From positions 372,001-436,000 of the forward strand of contig CAVTCJ010000005.1 of assembly GCA_963733145.1 (NCBI GenBank): a DNA stretch of 64,000 nucleotides, in the 5' to 3' direction. The notes under the pieces were generated by a model. It worked only from the letters and a program-made list of their open reading frames with translations. It was not told the origin of the DNA and searched no databases. Of the stretch, positions 54,699 to 63,340 are shown one piece after another (the first letter of the stretch is position 1; every line of letters starts with the position of its first letter). The translations under genes were made by a program, and so were the position numbers. This stretch comes from JAHIKV01 sp963733145. Lineage in GTDB: Bacteria > Planctomycetota > Planctomycetia > Pirellulales > Thermoguttaceae.

Positions 54699-54950
54699 GG
54701 GAGCGCACTGCCCGAACGCTCCGCGTTCGTTCCGCCGAGATTTATTCTGCCGTCCTGACTCCACCGCCATCGACGCGGAGCGTCGGAAAACGCGGGTTCC
54801 CATGCGGAGCATGGGAACCAGGAAATGCTTGCTTCTCGTTCCCATGCTCCGCATGGGAACGCACTGCCCGAACGCTCCGCGTTCGTTCCGCCGAGGTAGC
54901 AATGCAAATTTGCAATTTTCAATTTTCAATTTGCAATTCACAATCGTATT
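54634..54950. repeat. Composite repeat block: TGCAAA words (family Q) and CCCATGCTCCGCATGGG hairpins (family R)
   Basis: TTGCAAAATGCAAATTGTAA words at 54634-54672 and GCAAATTTGCAATTTTCAAT words at 54904-54946 form the outer arms. Inside, CGTTCCCATGCTCCGCATGG stands at 54680 and again at 54837, and the inverted form CCCATGCGGAGCATGGG at 54799-54815. The two outer R copies share about 60 bp. The whole block is open in the frame of the membrane protein. Confidence 0.85.
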
Positions 54951-55309
54951 CATGGTTTTCCCGCGTCGGGACAGATGCAAACGAAGCGGCCGCACCCCGG
55001 ACAACCCGAGCCGTATTTCCGCGCCACCGCCTCGGTCAGATCGACCTCGGCCACGTTGGCGATCGTAACCAGCCAGGCCAGCACGTCGGCGAACTCGGCA
55101 GCCCGCTCTTCCCGGGTCCCCTCGCGCAAGGCGGAGGCCAATTCCCCCACCTCCTCGATCAGCCACATGAATGTGCCGTCGACACCCCGGGCAACGTCCT
55201 TCTTGAGGTACATCTGACGAATCAATTGTTGCAGATCGGTTAGCGTGATTTCCGCCCGGGAATCGCCGGGGAGGACCGGGGCGTCAGCGCGTTCGCAATG
55301 GTCGCACAC
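54950..55309 (-). CDS. MazG-like nucleotide pyrophosphohydrolase
   Basis: A 119-residue all-alpha NTP-PPase. The core is LTDLQQLIRQMYLKKDVARG, then TFMWLIEEVGELASALREGT with the EExxE metal motif, then EFADVLAWLVTIANVAEVDL with ExxD. It would hydrolyse non-canonical NTPs to NMP and pyrophosphate. N- and C-terminal cysteines (MCDHCE and CPGCGRFVCIC) suggest a metal-binding addition not usual for the family. Its stop overlaps an ATG that is in frame with the repeat-filled leader of the next gene. Confidence 0.88.
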   Translation of the reverse strand: MCDHCERADAPVLPGDSRAEITLTDLQQLIRQMYLKKDVARGVDGTFMWLIEEVGELASALREGTREERAAEFADVLAWLVTIANVAEVDLTEAVARKYGSGCPGCGRFVCICPDAGKP

Positions 55310-55479
55310 GGTGGAGTTGCTCCTCTAGGGGTTCGGAAACCTTTACCTTATCCCAATCCCCGCGGTTCATCAACCGGCCGACCCTCTTTTGCGGCCCGAA
55401 ACGGCTATACGCGATTTATCGGGAATGGTATATTCCCTATGGATTTATATGAGATTTTGTGATTCTGGCTGCCGTCGGT

Positions 55480-55531
55480 CGTTTAGCCTTGGCACTTATG
55501 CCGAGCACCGGCCCAAGTGCCCGGGCTAAAC
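55480..55531. repeat. Palindromic element, family S
   Basis: GTTTAGCCTTGGCACTT pairs with AAGTGCCCGGGCTAAAC. It lies 62 bp upstream of the tRNA-binding protein gene. Confidence 0.75.
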
Positions 55532-55592
55532 CTCCCGGAATCATGTGCACTTTCGCGAGACATTACAAATCCCCCGTTCCGCGCCCCTTGCC

Positions 55593-55922
55593 ATGAAACC
55601 TGAAATCACCTACGACGACTTCGCCAAACTCGACCTGCGGGTGGCCACGGTGCTTTCCGCCCGCGAGCACCCCAACGCCGACAAACTGATGCTCCTGCAA
55701 ATCAAGGTGGGCGAAGCGGAGAAGCAGATCGTCGCCGGAATCCGCGGCCACTACACGCCCGAGCAACTCGCCGGCCGGCAGATCGTGCTGGTCGATAACT
55801 TGCAGGAGGCGATGCTTCGCGGCGAAGAGTCGCACGGCATGTTGCTGGCCGCTTCCGACGCCGCGGGTATTGTCCTCCTCCGACCCGACCGCGAGTGCCA
55901 ATCCGGTGCGGAAGTAAAGTAG
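55593..55922 (+). CDS. CsaA/MetRS-C-type tRNA-binding domain protein
   Basis: A 109-residue OB-fold protein. It starts MKPEITYDDFAKLDLRVATV and has LSAREHPNADKLMLLQIKVG, IRGHYTPEQLAGRQIVLVDN and MLRGEESHGMLLAASD. This is the EMAP/Trbp111/MetG C-terminal fold that binds the outside corner of tRNA. As a separate gene it is CsaA-like or a split C-terminal domain of methionyl-tRNA synthetase. The ATG at 55593 is the family-like start. No synthetase gene is adjacent. Confidence 0.88.
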   Translation: MKPEITYDDFAKLDLRVATVLSAREHPNADKLMLLQIKVGEAEKQIVAGIRGHYTPEQLAGRQIVLVDNLQEAMLRGEESHGMLLAASDAAGIVLLRPDRECQSGAEVK

Positions 55923-56001
55923 CCGGAATCTATCCGCTGTGTGCCACTGCTCGCTTGTCAGGCAGTGCGTAATCTAGCCCGGCATAGCCGCAACCAAAAT
56001 T

Positions 56002-56207
56002 GTAACCATTCACGGGGCGGCAGGGGACTGGTCCATTTTCCGGCGGGAAAACGTAATTTCATCAATAAACCGTGGGCCGAAAACATGGACCTGTCCCCCC
56101 TCCCGCCGCCCCAGGGGGACAGTCCCATTTTCGCGGCGGTAAAGCTAATTCGCAGGGCAACGTCTCTCGCGCCGCGAAAATTGGGACAGTCCCCTGTGAA
56201 CGGTTAC
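56002..56207. mobile_element. Composite B-A palindromic element, copy 1 (MITE-like)
   Basis: It is bounded by GTAACCATTCAC (56002) and GTGAACGGTTAC (to 56207) in inverted orientation. Inside are two palindromes: B (GGGGACTGGTCCATTTTCCG to CATGGACCTGTCC) and A (GGGGACAGTCCCATTTTCGC to GGGACAGTCCCC). Copy 2 at 58441-58656 is its near-identical reverse complement. Confidence 0.85.
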
Positions 56208-56325
56208 CCAAAATTAGCAGTGGAGTCCATGGTTTTTTCCGGGCTAGAGAAAAGGGCATGGGGGAATGACGCAGCCGACGACGGCGCGTATCGCGTGCCG
56301 GCGATCACCGCGCCTTTCACGCACC

Positions 56326-57270
56326 CTACGAGTCCGGCCGGAAGCGGCCGTTCAGCCCCTTGATGATCGCCTCGATCACCAACTCCTTCCGCATCTCGGT
56401 CACCACTTCCATGTTGTGCCGCCAGGCGGGGGCGCGGCGGCGGTCGAAGACCGTCGCGCCCATGGTCAGCTCGCCCTGCGTCTCCACGTCGCCGGCCATC
56501 GACTTGGTGGCGAACAGGTCCGGCCGCAGCACGGCCATCAGCGTCACCGTGTCGTGGACGTGAATCCCCTCCAGGCCGAATTGCTGCCGGTAGCCGCGGA
56601 AGGCGTGCGGCAACAACTGCCGCAACAGCCGGCCGGCATGGGTCGTCTCGTCGGGCAACATATTGAACAGATCGTAGCTCAACTCGACGCGGTTGGTTAC
56701 GTCCAACGGCACTAGCGTCTTCGTCGAGGGCGAGCGGAACACGGTTTGCGCGGCGACGGGGTCGCAGAACATGTTGAACTCGGCGGCGGGCGTGACGTTC
56801 CCCGGCCCCGACACGGTGCCGCCCATGATTACGATCCGCCCGACCAGCGTGGGCAGTTCGGGATCGCGGATGAACGCCCGGGCGATGTTCGTCAGCGGAC
56901 CGAGGGCGACGATCGTCACCAGATGCGGGGCGTCGCGGACCTGGTCGCAGATCACCTTCTCGGAGGGCAACAGATGCTGCCGCTCGGCGACGGCGAAGTT
57001 CGACTCACCCAGCCCGTCGCTGCCGTAGAGGCTGCGGCGATCGACCGCCAGGCGGTTGTCCGGGTCCGAGGCCGCGCCCAGCCGGGGCCAGCGGGGCGGG
57101 TCGAGCTGCTCGACCAGCGCCTGGACGTTTCGCGTGGCCTGGGCCGGAGAGACGTTTCCGCCGACCGCCGTGACGGCCGTGACCTCCAGGTCCGGATGTG
57201 CCATCGCCAGACACAAGGCCATCGCGTCGTCGATGCCCGGATCGACGTCCAAGATCACTTTCCTACCCAT
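56326..57270 (-). CDS. Inosine-uridine preferring nucleoside hydrolase family protein
   Basis: A 314-residue enzyme that cleaves the N-glycosidic bond of nucleosides. The start MGRKVILDVDPGIDDAMALC holds the DxDxxxDD calcium motif. VTIVALGPLTNIARAFIRDP and IVIMGGTVSGPGNVTPAAEF carry other active-site residues; the last Asp is in GIHVHDTVTLMAVL. It is cytoplasmic and would feed purine or pyrimidine salvage. GAGAGG precedes the ATG at 57270. The open frame further upstream only crosses a degenerate family A repeat. Confidence 0.92.
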   Translation of the reverse strand: MGRKVILDVDPGIDDAMALCLAMAHPDLEVTAVTAVGGNVSPAQATRNVQALVEQLDPPRWPRLGAASDPDNRLAVDRRSLYGSDGLGESNFAVAERQHLLPSEKVICDQVRDAPHLVTIVALGPLTNIARAFIRDPELPTLVGRIVIMGGTVSGPGNVTPAAEFNMFCDPVAAQTVFRSPSTKTLVPLDVTNRVELSYDLFNMLPDETTHAGRLLRQLLPHAFRGYRQQFGLEGIHVHDTVTLMAVLRPDLFATKSMAGDVETQGELTMGATVFDRRRAPAWRHNMEVVTEMRKELVIEAIIKGLNGRFRPDS

Positions 57271-57298
57271 CGCATCCTCTCGTTGGTTGTCGGCATCA

Positions 57299-57379
57299 GG
57301 GGAACAGTCCCATTTTTGCGGCGAAAAAGCGAATTGGCAACGTCGGAATACCCGCGCCGCGAAACTGGGGACAGCCACC
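57299..57379. repeat. Palindromic element, family A (degenerate)
   Basis: GGGGAACAGTCCCATTTTTG and CGCGAAACTGGGGACAGCC arms. It lies in the 5' region of the nucleoside hydrolase gene. Confidence 0.75.
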
Positions 57380-57610
57380 GCATCCCCCACGATTGTACGT
57401 AAGACAATCCGTCTCGGCAAGAGTGATATGACGCCCCGCCGACAGGGTTTTGCCCGACGCCGCGAGGGGAATTTTGCATTTTCGGAATTTTTCGCGGGTA
57501 CATTTCGCGTCCCTGCCGGGTATAGCTGCGTGGACGGGAACTATTTCTCCCGCTTCCCGGTTGTGCGATTATACTGATCGAAGGGCTTCAATCGGGCGCA
57601 TCGACTCGCA

Positions 57611-58440
57611 ATGGCAGACTTCGCCGAACCGTCCGTTCCGCCGATCGTCCTCGATAGCTCTTTTTCGGTTGGCTCTCCACTCACCCTTCGCTCGTCCCCC
57701 TTCTCTCCTCTAACAATCGGCGGTCCGGCGTTCTCCTACATGGTGGCCACGCTGATCCTGGCGATGCTTCTGCTGGGCGCTTGGGCCTACAAGGTTTCCC
57801 ACTATCGACTGCTGGTCGAGTCCCCGCCGGGGCAGCGATCGGCGCCGAGCGCGCCAGAGATGCAATTTGTCGGCCGGATCACCGGCATGAAGGACTGCCG
57901 CTGGTCCGATCCTGGTACGCAAACTTACCTCGGATCTTCGGTCCCACTCGGCCGCCGGTATGCGCTCTCCGCCGGACTGATGGAAATCACCTACGAGAGC
58001 GGCGCAAAGGTGATCCTCGAAGGGCCTTGCAACTATGTAGTCGAGTCCGACGCCGGCGGCTTTCTGGCGTTGGGAAGACTTACGGCGCGGGTGGAGAAGA
58101 GGGAAGAGGGAAGAGAGAAGAGTGCGAAACCGCAAGCGGCAAATCATAGAATCTCCAAATCCCCAAATCCCCAAATCATAAATCAGCAATCATAAATCTC
58201 CCTCTCCCCTCTCCCCTCTTCACCGTCCGCACTCCCACGGCGATCGTCACCGACCTGGGCACGGAGTTCGGCGTGGAAGTCGGCACGGATGGAAATACGG
58301 CGTCGTACATCTTTCGCGGACGTATCGAGATGAAGGCAATTAGAGGAGGACGCCTCGCGGCTGCATCCACGTTGGTGAAGGCCGGTCACGCGGTCCAACT
58401 TGGATCCGGCGAATCGGCTCGAGTTGAGCCCGGCAAAGAC
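57611..58440 (+). pseudogene. FecR-like anti-sigma/PSD-associated protein, broken
   Basis: The N-terminal part has a membrane helix (FSYMVATLILAMLLLGAWAY), then RITGMKDCRWSDPGTQTYLG, ALSAGLMEITYESGAKVILE and GPCNYVVESDAGGFLALGRL. A low-complexity insert (GAAGAGGGAAGAG and AATCATAAATC words) follows, with a stop at 58195. The next FecR segment continues in another frame: FTVRTPTAIVTDLGTEFGVE and GHAVQLGSGESARVEPGKD. So the gene is broken by a repeat-like insertion with stop and frame change. It then ends at 58440 in a composite palindrome. Planctomycete FecR proteins normally act with ECF sigma factors or PSD1 cytochromes; none is next to it. Confidence 0.8.
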
Positions 58441-58656
58441 GTAACCGTTCACAGGGGACTGTCCCAATTTTCGCGGCGCGAGAGACGTTGCCTTGCGTAT
58501 TGGCTTTACCGCCGCGAAAATGGGACTGTCCCCTTGGGGCGGCGGGAGGGGCACCCAGAGGGTATCCGGTCCATGTTTTCGGCCCACGGTTTATTGATGA
58601 AATTACGTTTTCCCGCCGAAAAATGGACCAGTCCCCTGCCGCCCCGTGAACGGTTT
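58441..58656. mobile_element. Composite A-B palindromic element, copy 2 (MITE-like)
   Basis: It is bounded by GTAACCGTTCAC (58441) and GTGAACGGTTT (to 58656). The reverse complement matches 56002-56207 almost throughout, except for a ~20 bp stretch (near 58555-58575) present only here. It lies exactly between a FecR fragment and a DUF1559 fragment. Confidence 0.85.
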
Positions 58657-58774
58657 CCACATGGCATTCTGTGATGGGTCCGTGCGGATGATAAGCTATA
58701 CCATTAACCTCGCCATCCACCAATACCTGGGCAACCGCAAGGATGGGCAGGTGCTCGATGGAAGTAAATTCTAA
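58655..58774 (+). pseudogene. C-terminal fragment of a DUF1559-type pseudopilin-like protein
   Basis: Starting directly at the end of the composite repeat, the frame reads FHMAFCDGSVRMISYTINLA then IHQYLGNRKDGQVLDGSKF and stop (TAA 58772-58774). HxxFCDGSVRxIS and LGNRxDGxxVDxSxF are the hallmark of the C-terminus of DUF1559 proteins, a hugely expanded planctomycete family with type II pseudopilin N-termini. Nothing else of that gene is present. It is fused behind the FecR remnant by the repeat. Confidence 0.85.
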
Positions 58775-58813
58775 GGCGCCAAAGAAGACCAACCTGAGGC
58801 AACACGATAAGGC

Positions 58814-59593
58814 TCAATACGGAAACCGCTCGTCGATTTCCGCTTCGGAAAGCTCGACGAGGAATTGGGCCAGGCGTTCGACCAGGGCGTCCATGTGCCG
58901 TTGGCCTTTTTCGGCGGTGGCGGCGTGGGGATTGCCCACCCCGGCGTTGGTCGTCAGCAGGTGCCAGGGCCGGGTGATCGAGACCCAGCCGCGGTTGATG
59001 GCCTCGAAACGGGTCTCGGCCGGCCGGCCCTCGTCGGCCGTCAGGGTCCCGTCCGGGTTTCGCGCGATCAAATCCGGGCAGAAGGCCATGGCGAACGAAG
59101 TCTCCATCTCGCCCGCGTGATCGTCCTGCCGCTCGAAGATGTCGCCGAAGAGGTCCTTGGCGACGGTGTACCAGTTGCAGAGGAAGAGGTGGGCGGGGGT
59201 GCGGCCGTAAAGCTCGCGGAGGATGAACTTCAGGTCGTTCCCGCCGTGGCTGTTCAGCAGCACGATTTTGCGGATGCCCGTCCGCGTCAACGATTCGACC
59301 AGGTCGCGGACGATCGCCAGCAGCGTGGTGGGATAGACGTTCATGGCGAAGGGGAACCGCGCCTGATTGGATTGCGTGCCGTAGGGGACGGTGGGCAGCA
59401 GGATGACTTTCGCCCCGCGGCGATGGGCCTCGGCGCAAATCCGCCCGCCCACCACGTCGCCCTCGAGCGCGTCGATGCCGTAAGGGAGGTGGAGATTGTG
59501 CGGCTCGACGGCGCCGAACGGCAGCACCGCGACCTCGTAATGTTGTTGTTTCACGAAACCGTAATTGGTTTCCGACAGTTTCCAGGGATGCAT
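58814..59593 (-). CDS. Creatininase family protein
   Basis: A 259-residue amidohydrolase-like metalloenzyme. AVLPFGAVEPHNLHLPYGID has the Glu/His metal ligands, LLPTVPYGTQSNQARFPFAM follows, and IVLLNSHGGNDLKFILRELY is the SHGGN signature. DDHAGEMETSFAMAFCPDLI carries HAGExETS. Members hydrolyse creatinine or formamide-type intermediates in riboflavin, F420 or mycofactocin paths; planctomycete copies are of unknown substrate. It stands alone and begins next to a family P array. Confidence 0.92.
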   Translation of the reverse strand: MHPWKLSETNYGFVKQQHYEVAVLPFGAVEPHNLHLPYGIDALEGDVVGGRICAEAHRRGAKVILLPTVPYGTQSNQARFPFAMNVYPTTLLAIVRDLVESLTRTGIRKIVLLNSHGGNDLKFILRELYGRTPAHLFLCNWYTVAKDLFGDIFERQDDHAGEMETSFAMAFCPDLIARNPDGTLTADEGRPAETRFEAINRGWVSITRPWHLLTTNAGVGNPHAATAEKGQRHMDALVERLAQFLVELSEAEIDERFPY

Positions 59594-59614
59594 GGCGGGG
59601 TGGTAGTGTTAGTG

Positions 59615-59677
59615 GGTCTTGGGGCTTAGGTCTTGGGTCTTAGATCTAAGACCTAAGACCCAAGACCTAAGCCCCCG
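59615..59677. repeat. Inverted array of the unit GGTCTTGG/GGCTTA (family P)
   Basis: GGGTCTTGGGGCTTAGGTCT pairs with AGACCTAAGACCCAAGACCT around AGATCT. It is the partner of 2380-2444. Confidence 0.85.
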
Positions 59678-59745
59678 TGGTCAAACAGGTTGCTGCAAAT
59701 GGACCGGTATGGGGGCTAAATGGTCTGGTTTGCGGACACCATCGC

Positions 59746-61975
59746 TTACTTAAGTGGGTCCTTGATTTCGATCGAGAGGATTTCGATCACCAGATCGGTC
59801 TCGTCTTCATCCTTGATCTTCTTGGCGGGGACGTAGTTTGCCGGGGGCGTAATCAGCACGTCGAGCGACTGCCGCCGGTCTTTCTGCGTGCCGATCCGGG
59901 TGTCTTCGAGCCACGTGGTCTTGTCGATCGTCTTGATCTCCGATGACCGGATATCAACTTTGTGCCTGTAAAAGGCCGTCGCTTTTCGGGGCGTGTTCAG
60001 CCTCTTCGAGGCGGACGTAGTAGATATCCAGCAGGCCCGGTTTCAGCGCGGCGATCTCCGGCGGCGCCTGGTCGGGCCAAGACAAGTGATAGGAGGCGGT
60101 GACTCGGGCGTTGGGGCTTAGCTCGAAGCCCTTGGGCAGCTTCAACTGGGCCGAAGCGTCGCCTCCCCCGGCGTCGGCGCTTTGCCGGGCCTGGGCCGCG
60201 GCATAAAACCGCTTGCACCACAAGGGGGCCAACTTGGCCGAGAGGTCCCACCATTCCTGGGCCATCTGCTGTCTCTTTTGGGCCTCTGCAATGCGCTTGT
60301 TTACCGTACCCCCGGCGGGCGCAGGCGGCGTCCCTTTCGCCGACTTGGAGTCTTTCCGATACAACATCTTAATGATCGTGTACATGCCGGGATCGGTGAC
60401 AATCTTGTCGGCCAGGCCCACGCTGAGCAGGGCCTTCGGCCCTTCGTCCCAACGCTTCCGCAACAGGGCATTGAGCAGCGATCGGGTGGAATCCTGCGGG
60501 ATCGTGCCGGCCAACATCACCAGCTTGGCCTTCTTTTCCAGCGAATCCACGGCGTGTATCTTCAGCTTCGGCTCCAAGAGGGCGAGGAACTTCGGATTCC
60601 AGAGTCCGGCCGCCATCCGCGCTGCCTGCTCTTCGGCCGCTTTCGCTTTGTCCTCAGCGGTTTGCGCGGGCTGACCGCCCGGCTGACCGGTGTCGCGTTT
60701 CGGCTCGGTCAACTGGCCGCCGGACTTATCGGCAAAGCCGCCCAGCAATCCGCCATGCGGTTCAGCCGGCGCGATGGGGTTGGCGGCCGCGGCGGTGGGT
60801 TGGTCGAGGTTGTCGGGAATGTCCAACAAGCGGGCCGTGGCCTGTGAACCGTAGTCTAAAAACTGCTCCTCCAACGTGGTCTTCAATTCCGCGGACGGAT
60901 TGCCCTTCTCGTAAAACGTCAATTGGGCGCGGCAGTTGAGCGGATCGCGCGCCAAGAGAAACTCGTGCACCGGGTCCTTCGGATCAAGTTGCACGTGATG
61001 ATCCACCAGCGCCTTGGCCAACGCGAGGCGCAGGTCGCTGGTGGCGGACTGCTTGGTCAACTCGAACGCCTTGGCCTGGAATTCCTTTTCGGGCCACGGC
61101 CCTTGGCGCTCGCTGGGGCGCAGCACGCCCGGCGCGGTGAGCACGCGGAGCGTCAAGGCGTTGTTTTCCGGGCACTGATGGGCCAGGAGCGCCTTCAGCG
61201 CCGCCTCCACCGCCGTCTTGTCGTCGTCCGTCTTGAACGTGCCGGCCAGCACCTGTTCGATGGTGTCTCGGGCCGGCGCGCTGCCGTTGTTCCCCAAAGC
61301 CGTGATGATGGCCTCGACCAGTCCCGGCATCACCACCGGATTGTTGGGCGTCGCGCCGGGAAGCGGTGGAGCGCCCTCCGGGGGGATCTTGGGCGGTCCG
61401 GGCGGCTGCATGGTGAGCGGGCTGGACGCCGGATTGGGATTCGCGGGCGGAGTCTGTCCGGGCTGCGGCTGATTTTCGGTGGGAGCGGGCTTTTCCGCCG
61501 GCTTTTCGGGCGGCAGAGGCTTCAGCAACTTGGTCAAACCTTTGGCCGCCGGCTCGCTGCCCACTATTTTCTCGTTGTTCCCCAAATAGGCGACCGCCTC
61601 CAACAACTTAGGATTGTTCTCGCGCCGCGCGCGGAAGTAGTCTTCTGCCGTCCAGTCGGCGACTTTTTCCGGCAGCGGAGGCTTTTCCGGGGCGGCCGGC
61701 TTCTCGGCCTCCGGCGGTTTTTGCCCCGGCGAAGGCTGATTGGGTCCTACGAATTGCAGCGATGGGGTCGGCGGCGTCGCTGGCTGAGGAGCCGGCGTCG
61801 TTTGTGCGGGCTGAGCCGCCGTTTGAGTGGGCTGGGACGCCGGCTGAGAGTTCGGCTGCGCGGCGGCAACCCGCGGTTTCGACGGACCGGACCCGCCGAA
61901 CAATCCAAACTGCCAAACGAGAACGATCAGCACCACTACCAGCACTACCGCGCCGGCCACCACCACTTTGATCAT
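59746..61975 (-). CDS. Large membrane-anchored proline-rich protein, frameshifted near its end
   Basis: The main frame (59954-61975, 673 codons) starts MIKVVVAGAVVLVVVLIVLV, a single membrane anchor. A ~200-residue low-complexity region rich in Pro, Gln and Ala follows (residues 35-230). Then comes a helical domain with DWTAEDYFRARRENNPKLLE, LRLALAKALVDHHVQLDPKD and WNPKFLALLEPKLKIHAVDS. After YYVRLEEAE the family-like end continues in another frame: NTPRKATAFYRHKVDIRSSE to IEILSIEIKDPLK, stop at 59746. A one-base shift near 59993 is implied. The function is unknown. An ATGA overlap couples it to the small gene upstream. Confidence 0.7.
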
Positions 61976-62148
61976 CTCAGGGTTATGATACCACGGTCCG
62001 TGTTTGAATTTTTCTGCGCACTCTTCATGCCGGCAGGCGCTTCGACGACGTTATTCGGGTCGAGGCCATCCTCCAGCGCGTGCGACAGCCGGGGTTCGTT
62101 GTTGCGCTGCCCCGGCTCATTGTTGAAGACAACTCGTTTGTCTGCCAT
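61972..62148 (-). CDS. Small hypothetical protein coupled to the anchored protein
   Basis: A 58-residue protein MADKRVVFNNEPGQRNNEPR, then LSHALEDGLDPNNVVEAPAG. It is hydrophilic. Its stop TGA overlaps the ATG of the next gene (ATGA). That coupling is the main support; no family is known. Confidence 0.5.
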   Translation of the reverse strand: MADKRVVFNNEPGQRNNEPRLSHALEDGLDPNNVVEAPAGMKSAQKNSNTDRGIITLR

Positions 62149-62376
62149 GCCCACACCTCAGGCTGAAAAGCCATAATGGATAGTTTGGATAAGAAATAGG
62201 CTCGACAACCGGTAGTATGCCATAACTGGGGTGAAAATTCCACCCGAGAAACCGCGCGAACTGCATCGAACGGGGCGAAATACATCCGCAGAGGGGGATG
62301 CGTTATCCCTTAGGCCGGCTTGCCCAACGCGACATCGGGACCGAATAATTGCCGGAAAGAGTACATAGCCTGCAGG

Positions 62377-62457
62377 CGTAGGGTGGGACAAGCGAAGTGC
62401 GGTCCCACCAATAACGTGAAGGGATGGTGGGACCGCGCTTCGCTCGTCCCACCCTAC
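62377..62457. repeat. Palindromic element, family E
   Basis: CGTAGGGTGGGACAAGCGAA pairs with TTCGCTCGTCCCACCCTAC, between divergent genes. Confidence 0.85.
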
Positions 62458-62553
62458 ATTCAAATTCAGCCCTGAATATTTGATTCCTGGAAAATGAAAC
62501 CTGACATCGTGCCATCAAGTGTACTCACGGTGTAATTTTGGAGGTCCAAGGAC

Positions 62554-63156
62554 ATGACTATTATGACCATGACGACGAGACGAGTTGTTTGTATCGCGGC
62601 ATTGGCCGTCTTGTTTGGCGCCGAGGCCGGCGCGGCCGACTTGACCATCGGACAACAGGCCCCGGACTTTAAGGGCATCATCGGCGCCGACGGCAAACAG
62701 CACTCTCTGGCCGACTACGCCGACGCCCGGCTGGTGGTCGTGGCCTTCATCTGCAACCATTGCCCCGTGGCCAGGGCCTTCGAGGACCGGCTGATCGCCT
62801 TGCAAAAGGATTATAAATCGAAAGGGGTGCAATTGGTGGCCGTCAACGTGAACAATATCCCGGCCGACCGGCTGGACCAGATGAAGAAACGGGCGAAGGA
62901 AAAGGGCTTCAACTTCCCCTACCTCTACGACTCCACGCAAAAGATCGGCCGCGATTTCGGCGCCACGGTGACCCCTCACGTGTTCGTCCTCGACAAGGAC
63001 CGGAAGGTCGTGTACATGGGCGCGATCGACGACCAAATGAATGCGCAAAAAGTCAAGCAGCACTACCTGCGCGACGCCCTGGACGCGCTGTTGGACGGCA
63101 AAAAACCGCCGAAGGAGACCACCCGGCAATACGGCTGCTCCATCAAATACGAATGA
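62554..63156 (+). CDS. Exported thioredoxin-fold (AhpC/TSA-like redoxin) protein
   Basis: A 200-residue protein with a signal peptide (VVCIAALAVLFGAEAGAA). LTIGQQAPDFKGIIGADGKQ is the redoxin opening, and VVAFICNHCPVARAFEDRLI holds a CxxC pair (CNHC) in place of the usual WCxxC. VTPHVFVLDKDRKVVYMG carries the cis-Pro. This CNHCPVA type is frequent in planctomycetes and is thought to be a periplasmic redox protein. AAGGAC precedes the first of three close ATGs. It ends KETTRQYGCSIKYE, with a third Cys. Confidence 0.88.
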   Translation: MTIMTMTTRRVVCIAALAVLFGAEAGAADLTIGQQAPDFKGIIGADGKQHSLADYADARLVVVAFICNHCPVARAFEDRLIALQKDYKSKGVQLVAVNVNNIPADRLDQMKKRAKEKGFNFPYLYDSTQKIGRDFGATVTPHVFVLDKDRKVVYMGAIDDQMNAQKVKQHYLRDALDALLDGKKPPKETTRQYGCSIKYE

Positions 63157-63158
63157 CC

Positions 63159-63340
63159 AGGGGACTGTCCCAATTTTCGCGGCGTGCGGAATCCGGCGTT
63201 ACGAGTCCGCGTATCGGCCGCGAAAATGGGACTGTCCGGCCGCGTGAAGGGGACAGGTCCCTGTTTTCGGCCCGCGTTTTTCCCGCCCAACACGCTTTCA
63301 CGCCGAAAAATGGACCAGTCCCCAGCCGCCCCATGAATAG
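63159..63340. repeat. Composite A-B palindromes, degenerate copy 3
   Basis: A: GGGGACTGTCCCAATTTTCG to GCGAAAATGGGACTGTCC (63163-63237). B: GGGGACAGGTCCCTGTTTTC to AAAAATGGACCAGTCCCC (63248-63324). The end ATGAATAGTCA corresponds to GTGAACGGTTAC of the other copies. The ATG of the next gene lies in it. Confidence 0.8.
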
